From: Astrothelium macrocarpum
Taxonomy: Eukaryota > Ascomycota > Dothideomycetes > Trypetheliales > Trypetheliaceae
Direction: 5' to 3'
Assembly (NCBI GenBank): GCA_021030915.1
Contig: JAGEMR010000001.1
Coordinates: forward strand, 186,001 to 250,000
Length of the DNA: 64,000 nt
Each line of letters begins with the position of its first letter. The first letter of the stretch is position 1. A program made the position numbers and the translations under genes. The notes below the pieces were generated by a model. That model was given only the letters and a program-made list of their open reading frames with translations. It searched no databases and was not told the origin of the DNA. Positions 34,674-46,104 of the stretch are shown one piece after another.

Positions 34674-35120
34674 ATGCGCAATCCTTTCGCCTTTATTACG
34701 CTCATGGCTGCATTGACAATCTTCTTCTCATTGACCTTCCTGCCTCGCGAGTGGAGAGATTTACTCTGGCTTCTCCTTTTGAGAATCACCCGAAGAACAC
34801 TAGGCGGATCAGCACCTCTTCTATGCGATATTCCATCATCTCATTTGATCTCAGATACATATATCATCAGTTTGGCAAATTCTTATACATTGGAGCAGCA
34901 CAAACAAAACACCGGCCGTGCTGATGATCTTGAGAAGGCAATCTTTGACATTGACAAAATAAATGATGTTCTGCTTGGAGACATAATCATGTACGAAGCT
35001 AAAACTGATGACACATCACTGGTAAACGCTATTCGCGCGGATGTTGGGGTTCTGTTTGTTAAGTGCAAGGGGCGGATAGATCTTCGCACTTGGCAGCATT
35101 CTGAGGAGATAAACCAATAG
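34674..35120 (+). CDS. Small membrane-anchored I9 (subtilisin-propeptide)-like protein
   Basis: Single exon of 148 aa. The N-terminus is hydrophobic (FAFITLMAALTIFFSLTFL), followed by DLLWLLLL, so it is a signal anchor or signal peptide with a second hydrophobic patch. Residues 58-135 follow the inhibitor I9 pattern: SDTYIISLANSYTLEQHKQN at the start, and AIRADVGVLFVKCKGRI at the end, where protease propeptides have the final beta-strand before the cleavage site. No catalytic domain follows. Free-standing I9 proteins are known as subtilase inhibitors or foldases (yeast Pbi2, Pleurotus POIA1). Divergent from the S8 protease 1.0 kb away, which suggests but does not prove a partnership. ATG 34674 is the first in-frame ATG. 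Confidence 0.6.
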   Translation: MRNPFAFITLMAALTIFFSLTFLPREWRDLLWLLLLRITRRTLGGSAPLLCDIPSSHLISDTYIISLANSYTLEQHKQNTGRADDLEKAIFDIDKINDVLLGDIIMYEAKTDDTSLVNAIRADVGVLFVKCKGRIDLRTWQHSEEINQ

Positions 35121-35831
35121 GAGCTTGCATGCTAGCTGCTCAACCCAATGTAAGGACAATGTCTCAGTGCAATGGTCAGGAAGTCAACCAGAAAGTTATC
35201 AAGTGGACTAATGCGTATATCTAGAGTTGTGTAGATGGGCACTAGGGCGATCTTGCTGGATTCCTGCATTATTCTAAATTTGCTAAATTCGAGTCTCATT
35301 CCTACACATCGTGCTCCTTAACTAGAGTCTAGATAAGAGCAATCTTGACCTCTTCCTCAATTATGTACGTGCTCCTCAGCCGTAGCACTTAGTCTTCTAC
35401 ATTTAGCCTGATAGTGCTACAGCAGTGGCGGTAGTAAGCTTGCCCCGGAATCCACATAAACTCTAGTAAATAGATAGATGGGGGAACCCGTGAAGTAGTC
35501 TCCAACTGGTCCTATGCGTCAACCGATCCCCTACGGAACTCAACAATCATATTTATACATGATCCAATTTTGGCATTGACATAATGAATATAGCTCAACA
35601 ACGACCTTAAGCATAATATTAGACAACTGAAGTTACTTTGAGTGGAGATCAAGGCTCCCGCAAAATCATAGGTTTAAAAGCAGCACAGACCAGGTGTCGC
35701 ATACTCTACGTGCCCTGACTGAAAATTAGTGCAACAACCTTACCATGGTACTAAATGCAAACCCTCACCGGTTATTTTTCCCATCTTTGAGATAGCTGGC
35801 TTGACGGTAAGCTTGCGTTCGATCCATCAAG
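35121..35831. other. Intergenic, no gene seen
   Basis: 711 bp, moderately AT-rich, without coding signal. It holds the 3' end of the I9-like gene and the Dib1 promoter. Confidence 0.45.
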
Positions 35832-36320
35832 ATGGGCTCTGTCGTACTTCCTCATCTCGAAACTGGCTGGCATGTCGATCAGGCTATCCTTTCTGAAGAA
35901 GAGCGCCTTGTTGTCATCAGATTTGGCCGTGACTGGAATCCTGACTGCATGCGTCAAGATGAAGTGCTCTACCGTATCGCAGATCGTGTCAAGAATTTTG
36001 CCGTCATTTATCGTATGTAGACCACCACCTCCTTTAACCTAACATCCATGGCTTACTGACAGTTTCTAGTATGTGATCTCGACAAAGTGCCCGACTTTAA
36101 CCAGATGTACGAGCTTTACGATCCAATGACGGTCATGTTCTTCTTTCGGAACAAGCATATGATGTGTGATTTTGGCACTGGTAACAACAACAAACTCAAC
36201 TGGGTGTTGGAGGATAAGCAAGAGTTGATCGACATTATCGAGACCATCTACAAAGGTGCAAAGAAGGGAAGAGGTTTGGTAGTATCGCCGAAGGATTACT
36301 CCACACGATACCGGTATTGA
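35832..36320 (+). CDS. dib1: Dib1/Dim1, U4/U6.U5 tri-snRNP thioredoxin-fold protein
   Basis: Exons 35832-36012 and 36070-36320 (57-nt intron) give exactly 143 aa, close to the universal length of this family. The whole chain is the Dim1/U5-15kD fold: LETGWHVDQAILSEEERLVV, RFGRDWNPDCMRQDEVLY, DLDKVPDFNQMYELYDP and TVMFFFRNKHMMCDFGTGNN, ending PKDYSTRYRY. Dib1 is an essential small subunit of the spliceosomal tri-snRNP that leaves at activation. The fold lacks the redox CxxC. Very strong match. Confidence 0.97.
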
Positions 36321-37539
36321 AGCGATCACGGATATGCGATTTGGTGGAGGCGTCAATCTACGCGTCTTTAGTGTCTTGACACCTGATTTTCATAAGATTT
36401 TCATAAATCTATCTCGAACCCAGGAGGTCTAAGTGCTGTAGCCTACTCCAAGGAAAGTGTAAACTAACACGAAGTGTATGGGGAGTGCCCATGGAAACCA
36501 GCGACGCTCGGCTGGCGAGGTCTGCAGGTCTGCTCCAAAACTTGGTATCTTCTGCATGGGGGCTTTTGCCATTTGAAGTATGCTCAACACCTTATTGTGA
36601 TGTTGGAATTCATTACGTTACTGATTGAACTTTACAAGCATTGTGATATACCATCTGATTCGAAGCGAAACTGATGCTATTTAAGTCTTCTTTGAGTCTA
36701 CTTCCCTCTTGAAAGATAATTCCAACGTGTCCTTCCCTCTCGCAATGACCCTATTCCAAGATGTTTTGGACTGAGTCAGTGTCATTTATGCTTCTCATCT
36801 TTATTCAAGGTCTTCTGACACTATATGTCACGCTATCAAAGAATTTCCCACAACCAACACCAGCCATTGCTGCTATCATCATTTGGAACCCATTTGGCCC
36901 CCCTATTTCCAATTCGCCGCTATTTCACATTCAGACATGGTTCTGGAGTTTGACGGACGATCTGTAGGAAATTCTCTGTTGAGAGGATAGGTCCAGCGGT
37001 CCTTATGTTCGAGGAAAAAGCAAGGATTCGGGCCGATCATTGCGTCCTACCCCCTTGACTGATTGTAGATCACTGCAAGGTTACATTGTGGGCTCGTGGT
37101 GGCCGCCAATCCCCTTCGAATACTGTCGATCCAATTGCATGAAATTGTGAACATACCTTGCCACACGGCACAGACGAACAGGATTATCGCTACACGTGAC
37201 TTAGACCGACACGGCTAGATTACCACGGATTCCCGATTTCGGCAGCCAACTGATCAGATAATGAAGCTCACCTAATGCACTGCAGCCAAGTTAATGTCAT
37301 TTGACAACGATCTAAGTGGCGGTAACCACATCGTCATTGATAGGCGAAGTAAATCTCACACTCGCTTATGCTGCAAGATACGGTGGGTGTTTGTAAAGCA
37401 ATTCTTGTCGAAATATTCACTTACTGGAATTGGCTTCAAGGTTTTGGGGTTTTCTACCATAGGTTTCGCATAGATTTTACCCTCTATCATTACATATACC
37501 AACATCGCATGATTCTCTTATTTCCAACATCATATCACT
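36321..37539. other. Intergenic, no supported gene
   Basis: About 1.2 kb with short open frames (around 36474 and 36761) that show no domain or splice context. Likely 3' region of dib1 and the promoter of the FMO gene. Confidence 0.45.
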
Positions 37540-39373
37540 ATGGAGGAACGAGATATTGCTGTTATCGGAGCTGGTAGGTGTATTTCAATTTTTATCGGCC
37601 TGCTCTCTCTCATTAGATGCGGTCAACCTCGTTTCTCATAAATGAGATGCAGGGTGGCATGGACTAGTTGCCGCAAAGATTTATCTTCAAATTCATCCAA
37701 CGGCCAATCTTAACGTCTTCGAATCGAGCTCTGAAATTGGTGGCGTCTGGACACCTTCACGTTGTTATCCTTCGCTTAGGACGAACAGTCAATATGGCAC
37801 CTTTCATGCCGGTGACTTCCCCATGTCCGAATCTCGGTTCGGAGCAACGCGTGGTGAGCATATCCCTGGTCAGGTTATCCACGAATATCTCGTGGCGTAT
37901 GCCAAGCATTTTGGGTTCTACGACCGTATCCAATGCAATTCCAAAGTCGAAACCGCGGAATGCAAAGGAAATGACGGATGGCTATTGTCGATCTCCACAG
38001 ATCAAGGAATTGGAAAACAAGTCTTGGCTCGGAAACTGATTGTTGCTACTGGATTGACGTCTGAGCCGTTCGTGCCTTCGCTCGCCGGAAGCGAGATCTT
38101 TCAAGGCCCAGTCATCCATTCCAAAGAGCTTGCAAAAAATGATTTGAAGCTCAAAGATATGTCAAGTATCATGGTGCTGGGAAACAACAAGTCTGCGTAT
38201 GATACTGCCTACGCGTATGCTGTCCATGGCGTCAAGGTGCATTTAGTTATTCGTGAATCGGGGAAGGGACCGCTATGGATGGTTCCTGCATTCGTCACGC
38301 CTTTTAGGATATGGCTCGAGCGGCTCCTAAGTATACGTATGCTTACCTGGTTTAGCCCCTGTATGTGGGGTGATGCCGACGGGTATGGTTTAATCCGCTG
38401 GTTCTTGAACGCGACAGTAATTGGAAGGATACTAATGTCTCTATTTTGGTTCATATTGACGAAAGATCTTGAATCCCTCCTAGCATTGGATAAGAGTCCG
38501 GAAACCAAAAAGCTGAAGCCATGGACTAGCCCATTTTGGCAGGGAACCACGGTCAGTATCTTGAATTATAAGGGGGACTTTTACGGTTTAGTGCGTAGCA
38601 GAAAGATAGAGGTGCACATTTCGGATATCGACCAGCTTCTGGAAAATAGCGTTCGTCTTAAGAACGGAGTCGAGCTCAAAGTCGATGCTGTCGTAACTGC
38701 CACTGGTTGGACACACACGCCTCCAATCAAATTCTTACCAGCAGGTATTGAAAACGATCTCGGACTGCCTGGCCATCAAAGTGCCAGTGAAGATGAGCTG
38801 GAGCTTGGAAAGCACGCTGAAGCTGAAATCTTGGATCGATTCCCTATTCTTAAGGACACGCCGACCGCTTCACCACCGCGTACAGTGCCAAGGCAGCAAC
38901 TCTCTCATCCTTGGCGCCTGTTCCGCTTTACCGTCCCGCCTGCTTTCGTCTCGTCTCGTACTATTGCTTTCACTGGAATGTTGTTCACCGTTCGAACGCC
39001 AACCATCGCAGAAGTCCAAGCTCTCTGGATTACATCTTTCTTTGATGGAAACATGAGTGTTGAGAATTGCTTGAAACAATTTTCCGCCACAAAGAGTCGG
39101 CGCTTCGAGAACGAATCTCTATACATTCGTGTTCTGTGGGATACAATGCTGATGACACAATTCGGAATTTTGAGACACCCTTATGGAGTGGGAGATCGCA
39201 ATCCAGACTTTATTTGGGATGCGCTTCCATACTTTGACCTTCTATTAGGCGACTTGGGATTGAAAAAGAGACGTAAAAATGGCTGGCTTGCAGAGTTAAC
39301 GGAACAATACTTGCCCGAGGATCACGGAGACATAGTTGAAGAATGGCTGGAGTCGAAAAAGAAGGACCAGTAA
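37540..39373 (+). CDS. FMO-like FAD-dependent monooxygenase
   Basis: Exons 37540-37573 and 37653-39373 give 584 aa; the intron (79 nt) splits the FAD-binding glycine motif. Residues 5-20 read DIAVIGAGWHGLVAAK, a GxGxxG dinucleotide-binding fold, followed by the acidic strand end NVFESSSEIGGVW. A second nucleotide-binding segment at about 183-195 (IMVLGNNKSAYDTAYA) fits the NADPH site, and a TGLTSEPFVPSL motif corresponds to the ATG motif region. The C-terminus is charged. Similar enzymes oxygenate N or S atoms or perform Baeyer-Villiger reactions; the substrate cannot be told. No PKS, NRPS or P450 gene is nearby, so a secondary-metabolite role is not supported. Confidence 0.83.
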
Positions 39374-39497
39374 ATCATGTATATATTGGTTTGATCCTCA
39401 ACTGATCCTACCCTTTCCACAAAATCTCGGGCAGGAATAGCTGTATTGCTGAGATCCCTTTTAGGGTGGATGAAACGACTTCTTTCACATTGATGTC

Positions 39498-41998
39498 TTA
39501 CTTGCCCTTTTTGGCCATATTTTTCTGATCCTTCGCTCTTTTTCCATTTCTTTTTTTGCCCTTCCCAGACTTTTCCAGTGCACCTTTCCCAGCCCTCTCC
39601 GCACGGCCTTTTTTCCACATCCTCCCTTCAGTCCGCTCATCGTGATCACTGAGCGCCTTCTTTTCTTTACCACTAAGCTTTCTCTTCTTCTTTTTCTTCC
39701 CGCCTGCATCTTCGCCATTTAACTCCACTTTCCCTGCTGTCTTCGCCGCGCGCTTCTCCTTTTCACTCTCAAACCATACACGCTTTGGTCTGGCCATGAT
39801 CTCGTCTTCGTGTTTGATCAGGTTGTCTCCTTTGGTGACTTGCATTTCCGCCTGCGCCATTACTCTCTCTTCCTTCTCTTCTCTCAAAACCTCATCGATT
39901 TCGTCTTCTAATCCCTTCAACCTCTCAGCCCAGTCATCCGCTTTTTCTGCAGGCACTGTACGGCTTGCAATCCTCGCGCCCTGTGCTCGTGCAGCTTTTA
40001 CAGCCTCTTTTACGATTTTGCGATCCGGGTCGGCCGCCAGCGTACATGCGCGACCCGAGCGTCCCGCACGCGCAGTACGTCCAACACGATGGAGATAGAT
40101 GTCATGGGTTTGTGGTGTGCTGTAGTTGAGAACCGTGGTGACGTTGCGGATATCTAAACCGCGGGAGGCGAGGTCTGTGGCTAAGAGAAAAGAAGTATTG
40201 CCAAGACGAAAAGATTCGACGGCTTTGATACGCTGCAGGGGAATTGTTAGACATTCTCGCACGATCATTATGACCAAAGAATACATACTTGTTCTTGGCT
40301 CATGCTCCCATGTAGCTCAGCTGCTTTAAGACCGCAGAGACCAAAGACGACGCGTATTCGATGCGCTTCTTTCTTCTGCCGGAAGAAAACAATGACACGA
40401 TCTGTGTAGACTTCTGTGCAGAGATACAGTAAATATGCCAGCCTCTTATCCTCCTTTCCAGGCCTTAGTCGGACAAACTCTTGTACAAGGCCACTAACCG
40501 TCTGTCGCCTTGCATCAATCATCAGACGAACTGGCCTGTTCAGCCCAACTCGAATTAACTTGTCTACTGAGTCCGTCATTGTGGCTGAGAATAGCATGGT
40601 TTGCCGACTTTTGGGAAGCGTCTTCAGTACGTTGTCCAATTCGTTTGCAAAACCATCTTCGAGCATTCGATCTGCTTCGTCTAGAACCAAAATCTCGATG
40701 GTGTCAATGGTGAAGGAAGCTGTATTAATCATGTGATCGATGAACCGACCCGGGGTGGCAATGATGATGTCGGGTCGTTTCTTCAATTGCTGTTCTTGCT
40801 CGCGTTGACTGTACCCGCCAACAAGTTGTGCGAATGTTATGTCGGTGAAACTCGCAAGCTTGGTTGCGACATTAAAACATTGTACTGCAAGTTCACGTGT
40901 AGGCACAAGAACAACAACACGTGTAGTGGGAATCTTTTTGGGACGGTAGAGTAGACGCTCTAATATGGGTATAATGAAAGCAGCGGTTTTCCCAGAACCT
41001 GTAATAGCACCTCCGACAATGTCTTTGCCCAATAGGGCTATAGGAATTGTTTTAGATTGAATAGGGGTTGCGGTAGAGAAGCCAACTGCAGCAAGGGCAC
41101 GAAGGATGGGTCGTGAAAGTGACATATCCTGGAACGATTGAGAAGCTCCATTTGCTGATGAGCTTTGATCATGAAGACTCGACTCAGGAGCGAAAAAAGC
41201 GGCACGACGTTCAGCTTCGACAGGATCAAGATCATCTTCTTCGTCCTTGTCGTGTTCCTCGGCCATGGTGAGGTCATCAGGATGTGGGACGTGTTCTGCT
41301 ACTTCTTCGTCTTCAAGATCACTTCCACCTGTTACATCTTCGTCAGCTGACGTATCGTCTTGCTCTTCGTCGTCCATAGTAACATCCATCCCAAAGCTGT
41401 CCGGAGCTAGTAAATCCTCATCTTCTTCCTCTTCAAACGCCGCGAACGAGCCTGCATCGTCGGAAGAATGCTGCAGAGATTCCGCAATGTGTTGGCCTTT
41501 TGTTGTTGATATATTATTCGGATCTCCAGAATCTATCCTTTTCCGTCGTCTGGCGATGATATCATCTACATCCACAGCCTTATTGTCTCCACCTACCGCC
41601 TGCTGTGGTTCGGACTGCTCTAAACCCCATCCATCGAAGTCTTCAAACATTCCAAGATGGGTATTTTCGACTTGAAACTCAAATTCGGAATCCATTCCTC
41701 CATCTTCTTCAGGGCTGGATTGCGGGTGCTCATCTCCATTTGCGTTTGCAGGTGCACCATTAGAGTAGGTCAAAGACTTGTCTCCATTTGTAAGATCTTT
41801 CCTCCTTTTCTGGGGGTTTGTTCCGTTCCTTTCTCTATTTCCGCCCTCCCGTTTTCGTTTCTTTTCATTTGTGGTCTTGGGAGGGCTTTCAGATTCGGTC
41901 AAGGAGGCCTCGTCCAAGTCTGGTATTTCCGTATCATCATCCAGAATGGTAGGGATGAAGCCATCATTTGATGAGCGCGCGGCTTGGAAAAGGCCCAT
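39498..41998 (-). CDS. drs1: DEAD-box RNA helicase Drs1
   Basis: Exons 40289-41998 and 39498-40232 (56-nt intron) give 814 aa. The N-terminal 280 residues are acidic/basic low complexity. The helicase core begins FQDMSLSRPILRALAAVGF (Q motif), with AITGSGKT at about 333, PTRELAVQ, VLDEADRMLEDGF at about 438, SAT at about 469, and the second RecA domain with TDLASRGLDI and HRVGRTARAGR at about 617. The C-terminal 100 residues are very Lys-rich. This arrangement is that of Drs1/DDX27, a nucleolar helicase for 60S ribosomal subunit assembly (27S pre-rRNA). Start at 41998 is the first ATG; the open frame extends five codons upstream without ATG. Confidence 0.93.
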
Positions 41999-43547
41999 TG
42001 ATTCTGCACGCACTCCAAGTTGTGAAAGTTTAATCTAATCTAAGAAAACAAGCGGCAAAATTGCAGCAAGGTGGATGGCGGTGAGAATCACAAGCCACCA
42101 CAGCCACGCATAAGGCACTCTGTTTGTGCTGGGGAATTGTGGCACTGTGCTGAGGCCAATTTGTGCATTGGAATCTGTAGTATAATGGCAAAAAGTGACA
42201 ACGACATTATTTTGCTATGGTCTGAGACCCTATCATCTCTTCCCCAGAGCTGAGACCCTATCACGCGTGCTGTGTCTGGTGACTACGGCATCTTTCGCAA
42301 TGCTATTGCGAACTCTGAGTATTCTATTAGTCAAATGCTTATAAAGGCTTAGCCAAACGGCACCAATGAGGACCTCGACTTCATCTGGTCATTAGCTCGA
42401 CGTTTTTCAGAAAGGGCGATACAGCTGTGGGACGCAGCAGGTATGCACCTGGTAACCTTGGCATCGTCATCTGCACGGGAACGCTCGACCAGTGCATACA
42501 AGAGCGGTATTCCAGCCTCGATTTAATCCCATCTTTACCCGATTCCCTTGCTTTGCCCCAATATTAGAAGAGATGACGGACACGATGCAGATACTCTCGC
42601 TCAATGCTCATCTTGTGCTTGATGTGCCAAGTGGCTGAAACACGCACACATCAATCTATCAAGCATTAGCGCTATCACCGAACCAGCCATTTTGGGCTCC
42701 CTTTTTGGCCCCACTGTAGCCCCGTTGTAGCCCCATTTTAGCCCCATTTTAGCCTTATTTTAGCCTTGTGCTGGATTCGTATCTCTTTGGTATAAAACAT
42801 TTCCCTCGGCCGGATGGTTTTCACAGCTCTCTCTACACCGCTACAGCTATCTTGACGGCCACAATACTGTACTGACCTCCGATGTTTTGCCCTAACCGTC
42901 GAATATCTCTTTCGAGCTCCAAGCTCGAGCTCGAAGAACGACGAGTCAAAGGCATTCTTCTTCGTCAGCCATCGTACGGCTCGTTCTTGCTTCAACATCT
43001 GAAGCCCTGCAAGTTGCGCCGCATAGCCACTTCGGAACGTGTCAAAGAGGAGCTTCGATCTCTGTCCAAATGAAGGTCGCCTTTTGGTCTGGCAGAACAG
43101 AGGGCAGTCATGCGGCCTTGACAACGCACTTTTCTGGGGGTTGGAGTGGTCTCACCTCGTCCCGCTTGCCCCTTTTCGCTGCTTCTCTAGGATAATGAAC
43201 AATGGTTGGCTGCTCTCACCTGACATTCGGATCGTCCCGTATGCACGGAAGGAGGGCGTACATTCTACTTGGCGAATCAACCCAAGCAGCCCTTTACTCG
43301 CGTTGCAGATTCAATTTAATTTGAGCCCCGGTGGCTCTGCTGAAACATGAATCTGTCTGAATGCCTTGAATAATTCCGATTGCAAATGTATGGCCCTATG
43401 TGCCAACATCCGGCACTCATGGGGCAACTTTTCAGTGCACTGGAACGGAGCCCCGCTGGTCTGGCTGTTATTATAAACATTACTTCTTAAGGTGATCTAA
43501 AGCTTGTCAAAGAATTTTATACGCGTCCCATCTTCCCCTCGCTAATC
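41999..43547. other. Intergenic with 11-bp tandem repeat and TATA-like box
   Basis: About 1.5 kb. It contains an 11-bp tandem repeat (42711-42765) and, 25 bp further, GGTATAAAAC. A frame of 63 codons starts at 42882 (MFCPNRRISLSSSKLELEER) with fungal-like codon use, but nothing supports it beyond position. The right end holds the promoter of the zinc-finger gene. Confidence 0.45.
42711..42765 (+). repeat. 11-bp tandem repeat, five units
   Basis: Units CCACTGTAGCC, CCGTTGTAGCC, CCATTTTAGCC, CCATTTTAGCC, TTATTTTAGCC. The constant core is TAGCC. The spacing is about one helical turn, and the array lies just upstream of a TATA-like sequence at 42788. Confidence 0.8.
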
Positions 43548-44356
43548 ATGGCTAATTTCTCAACACAAAATGTCGATGGCGACTTGAACAGTTATAATCT
43601 TCAATTGAACGATGCCTCGATTCCGGATGCCATTGCTTCATTAGATCATGATACGAGAAGGGGATCCTTCCCCGCAGGCTCGACTAATACGAACCTACCT
43701 TCGCATTCTTCGATCTTTTCGTCATCAATCAGTGCTCTACCTGCTTACTCTGACTTTTCCAACTCTCAATCCCTCAACCCCTACTCTTTCAACTCCAACG
43801 CTTCCGACTCCGAGTTTTTTGACTCCGAGTTTTTTGACTCCGAGTTTTTTGACTTCGAGTCTACCAATCTCGGTCTTTTAAACTCTTATTCATTCAACTT
43901 TGGAGCCGGTCCGCATGATTTGAGCTGCCAACACCCATTCACCACCTCTACAAACCCTGTACTTTCAGGCTCACAAAGTACAGAGTGTAGAGCCGACTCC
44001 TGTTCTGCATGGGCGGCTCTCTCACTCGCCTCTCCCGCTACAGATATTAGTTGGCCGGATTGTATGGAACCAACAGGGTCTATCATCACCACTTCAAGCT
44101 CTCCAAATACTGCTTCAGAGTCCATTACAACTACTCCGGAATCAGGGTCTAACCGCATCGCGTGCCCCTCATAGGATGTGATGTGAAATTTGGACGAACT
44201 TACGAGCTGAAACGTCATATCAGAACTGTGCATAATTACGAAGAACTGTGTTGGTGCCCAGTTCCTGGTTGCAGGCGGAGTCAAAATTCAGGAGACAGAC
44301 CGTTCAAGCGACGAGATAAGCGCAATAAGCACGTTAGGGAGGTGCACGAGAGGTAA
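43548..44356 (+). pseudogene. C2H2 zinc-finger protein gene with frameshift before finger 1
   Basis: Frame 1 (43548-44174) encodes 208 aa rich in Ser, Asn, Phe and Thr, activation-domain-like, with a repeated SEFFD unit. It reads NRIACPS and stops. In the +1 frame the sequence continues LIGCDVKFGRTYELKRH and RTVH, then CPVPGCRRSQNSGDRPFKRR and HVREVH, two C2H2 fingers. Together CP-LIGC would be the C-x4-C of finger 1, so one base appears to be missing at the C-run near 44165-44169. No intron of plausible size repairs it. Either a recent frameshift or an assembly error in a homopolymer. Without repair the product lacks its DNA-binding fingers. Confidence 0.7.
43807..43865 (+). repeat. 15-bp coding tandem repeat (SEFFD)
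   Basis: Near-perfect units of GACTCCGAGTTTTTT in the zinc-finger gene encode DSEFF repeats; the last unit is diverged (GACTTCGAG). Confidence 0.85.
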
Positions 44357-45066
44357 AACTAATTGGCTATCTGACGCATGTCATAGGATGTACAGTTCCA
44401 TTACAGTGTGGAACTCTCTTTTGATGGTATCTACTTCAATCTATCTTGATGTAACGCGGTTCTTTGGCCAGTTCTTAGCTAGTCTATGATAAAAATAGTC
44501 TAAGAGATATCTGACGACATTTTCTATTTCTCAAATCATTACTTTCATTCCCAAAGCCCATTTGTGTTAGACTATTTGGTCAACGTTATAGTATATTATA
44601 TGATAGCGTAAATAATATTGTGTGGCCCAGAAAAAGTGTTAGGTTCTATTTCTGCCAGTCCAGGCGGGCTAAGGCAGCAGTCTAGACTGGCGTCTGATTC
44701 AGCACACGGCGTTATTCGAGTACCTAGGCACGCCAGGGTAAGGTAGTCAAATTGGGCATAGGGTCTGGAAGTTGCTTGGCACGTTTTGAATTTCAGCTGC
44801 GCAGGGTCCAACTCTATCAACTCATACTGGGCATTACGTACACTCCACATGTCGTATTGCTTGCTTTTTGTAGTTGGCAGCTTCGTCTGTTACTTTGCTC
44901 CTACCATGACTCAATGTCCAAAACGGGGAACCCCTCATGGATAAACGGTTTACGTTTTTCCAATATCTTATTCTGCACTGGGTGTTGTAGCTAAGCGTCT
45001 CGGTCTTACTCTTCCAAACCTCAACGACTGTCTCGCCCTGTTGACCTCAACTGTTTTTGCATCGCA
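44357..45066. other. Intergenic, no gene seen
   Basis: 710 bp, AT-rich at 44,440-44,640. Frames at 44596 (-) and 44752 (+) overlap each other and show no domain. Confidence 0.45.
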
Positions 45067-46104
45067 ATGTCGAAGAGGAAGCCAGTACCCAATTCGTTAT
45101 CAGCCATAGCTGGCTCTAGCCGGCCGAACCTCCAGCGCGAAGCCAGCTCTCCTGCTGCTCTTCAGAGTGAAGGCTCTTCCGGCTTCCAGGCAGACATGCC
45201 TAATGATGATCCACCTATGTACTCAGGTCCATCGACGCTCTCCTTGTCTCCAAGTCGTCCGACGTTATCATTTCAGCGATCTTTAATAGCGGGCCTTCCT
45301 GACTTACCTTGGTCAAAGTACCAGATCCCTGAATCTACATTGTCCTCTGATTGCATGACTATTACAACGACCTACCCACATTACAGTTCTGATCCTCGTG
45401 CCTTGGAAACCTTTCTCCGAGATCAGGCGAACCTTCCTCCTAAGCCTATTGTGCATATCACCGGCCGTACGATTGAGGAGCTGTCCAAAGACTTCGACAT
45501 CTGGCTAAATGTGATGCACTACATCATAAGGCGTGATGGACAGACGCCACAGTGGAATTATGTACAGGTGGAAAGTGATATTGCATCTGGTGCTAGACGG
45601 AAACGAAGTAATGGCGCAAACAACGCGAGTAATGACAGCGATGGTCTAAAAGAAATGGTGGAACGTTTCTGTGACGATAAGGCTATGAACAAAACATTCA
45701 CGATGACCCGAAACGTCGTCAACTGGAATACGGAATATATCGAGGGTTCCATACGAAATTTACTAGCCCAGATAAACTACCGTGGACAAGTCACGATAAA
45801 ATTCCCGACTCGGTTCAACAAAATCATTGTACAAAACCCACCCAAAGGGAATAAATTTCTTCATGGAGTTGCCAGTCTCTTCACAGAACACAAAAAGTAT
45901 GATGGCGTCACAGCTGTTTGGCCTTATGCGACGCTGGCACCAAATGCAGAAGGTGACAACGGAGGAGATAGGATATGTGCCGTACAAAGCGAAGAGGCTT
46001 GGTGGAAAGATTGGCGAGGAGTTATTGCGAGTGCAGTCAGGCACAAACGCAAGGGTTGGGTAAGCCTTGAGGATCAAATCGAGTTCGCCATGACACCCCG
46101 ATGA
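45067..46104 (+). CDS. Conserved fungal protein of unknown function
   Basis: Single exon of 345 aa without signal peptide or membrane segment. The first 80 residues are Ser/Pro-rich and probably disordered. A folded part follows from about 85 to 335 with blocks LPWSKYQIPESTLSSDCMTI, DPRALETFLRDQANLPPKPI, DFDIWLNVMHYIIR and WWKDWRGVIASAVRHKRKGW. The pattern of a residue list ending in FLRDQ..LPP and a D-x-W/L-x-NVM strand recalls a widespread family of uncharacterised fungal proteins. I know no function or catalytic motif for it. Confidence 0.75.
   Translation: MSKRKPVPNSLSAIAGSSRPNLQREASSPAALQSEGSSGFQADMPNDDPPMYSGPSTLSLSPSRPTLSFQRSLIAGLPDLPWSKYQIPESTLSSDCMTITTTYPHYSSDPRALETFLRDQANLPPKPIVHITGRTIEELSKDFDIWLNVMHYIIRRDGQTPQWNYVQVESDIASGARRKRSNGANNASNDSDGLKEMVERFCDDKAMNKTFTMTRNVVNWNTEYIEGSIRNLLAQINYRGQVTIKFPTRFNKIIVQNPPKGNKFLHGVASLFTEHKKYDGVTAVWPYATLAPNAEGDNGGDRICAVQSEEAWWKDWRGVIASAVRHKRKGWVSLEDQIEFAMTPR

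Noticed and set aside
37540..39373. FMO gene as part of a secondary-metabolite cluster
   Set aside because: Neighbours are housekeeping genes (Dib1, Drs1). No PKS, NRPS, terpene cyclase, P450 or cluster regulator nearby.
42882..43073. Plus-strand 63-codon frame after the 11-bp repeat
   Set aside because: Reasonable codon use and a TATA-like box upstream, but no homology or conserved motif, and a longer minus-strand frame covers the same bases.
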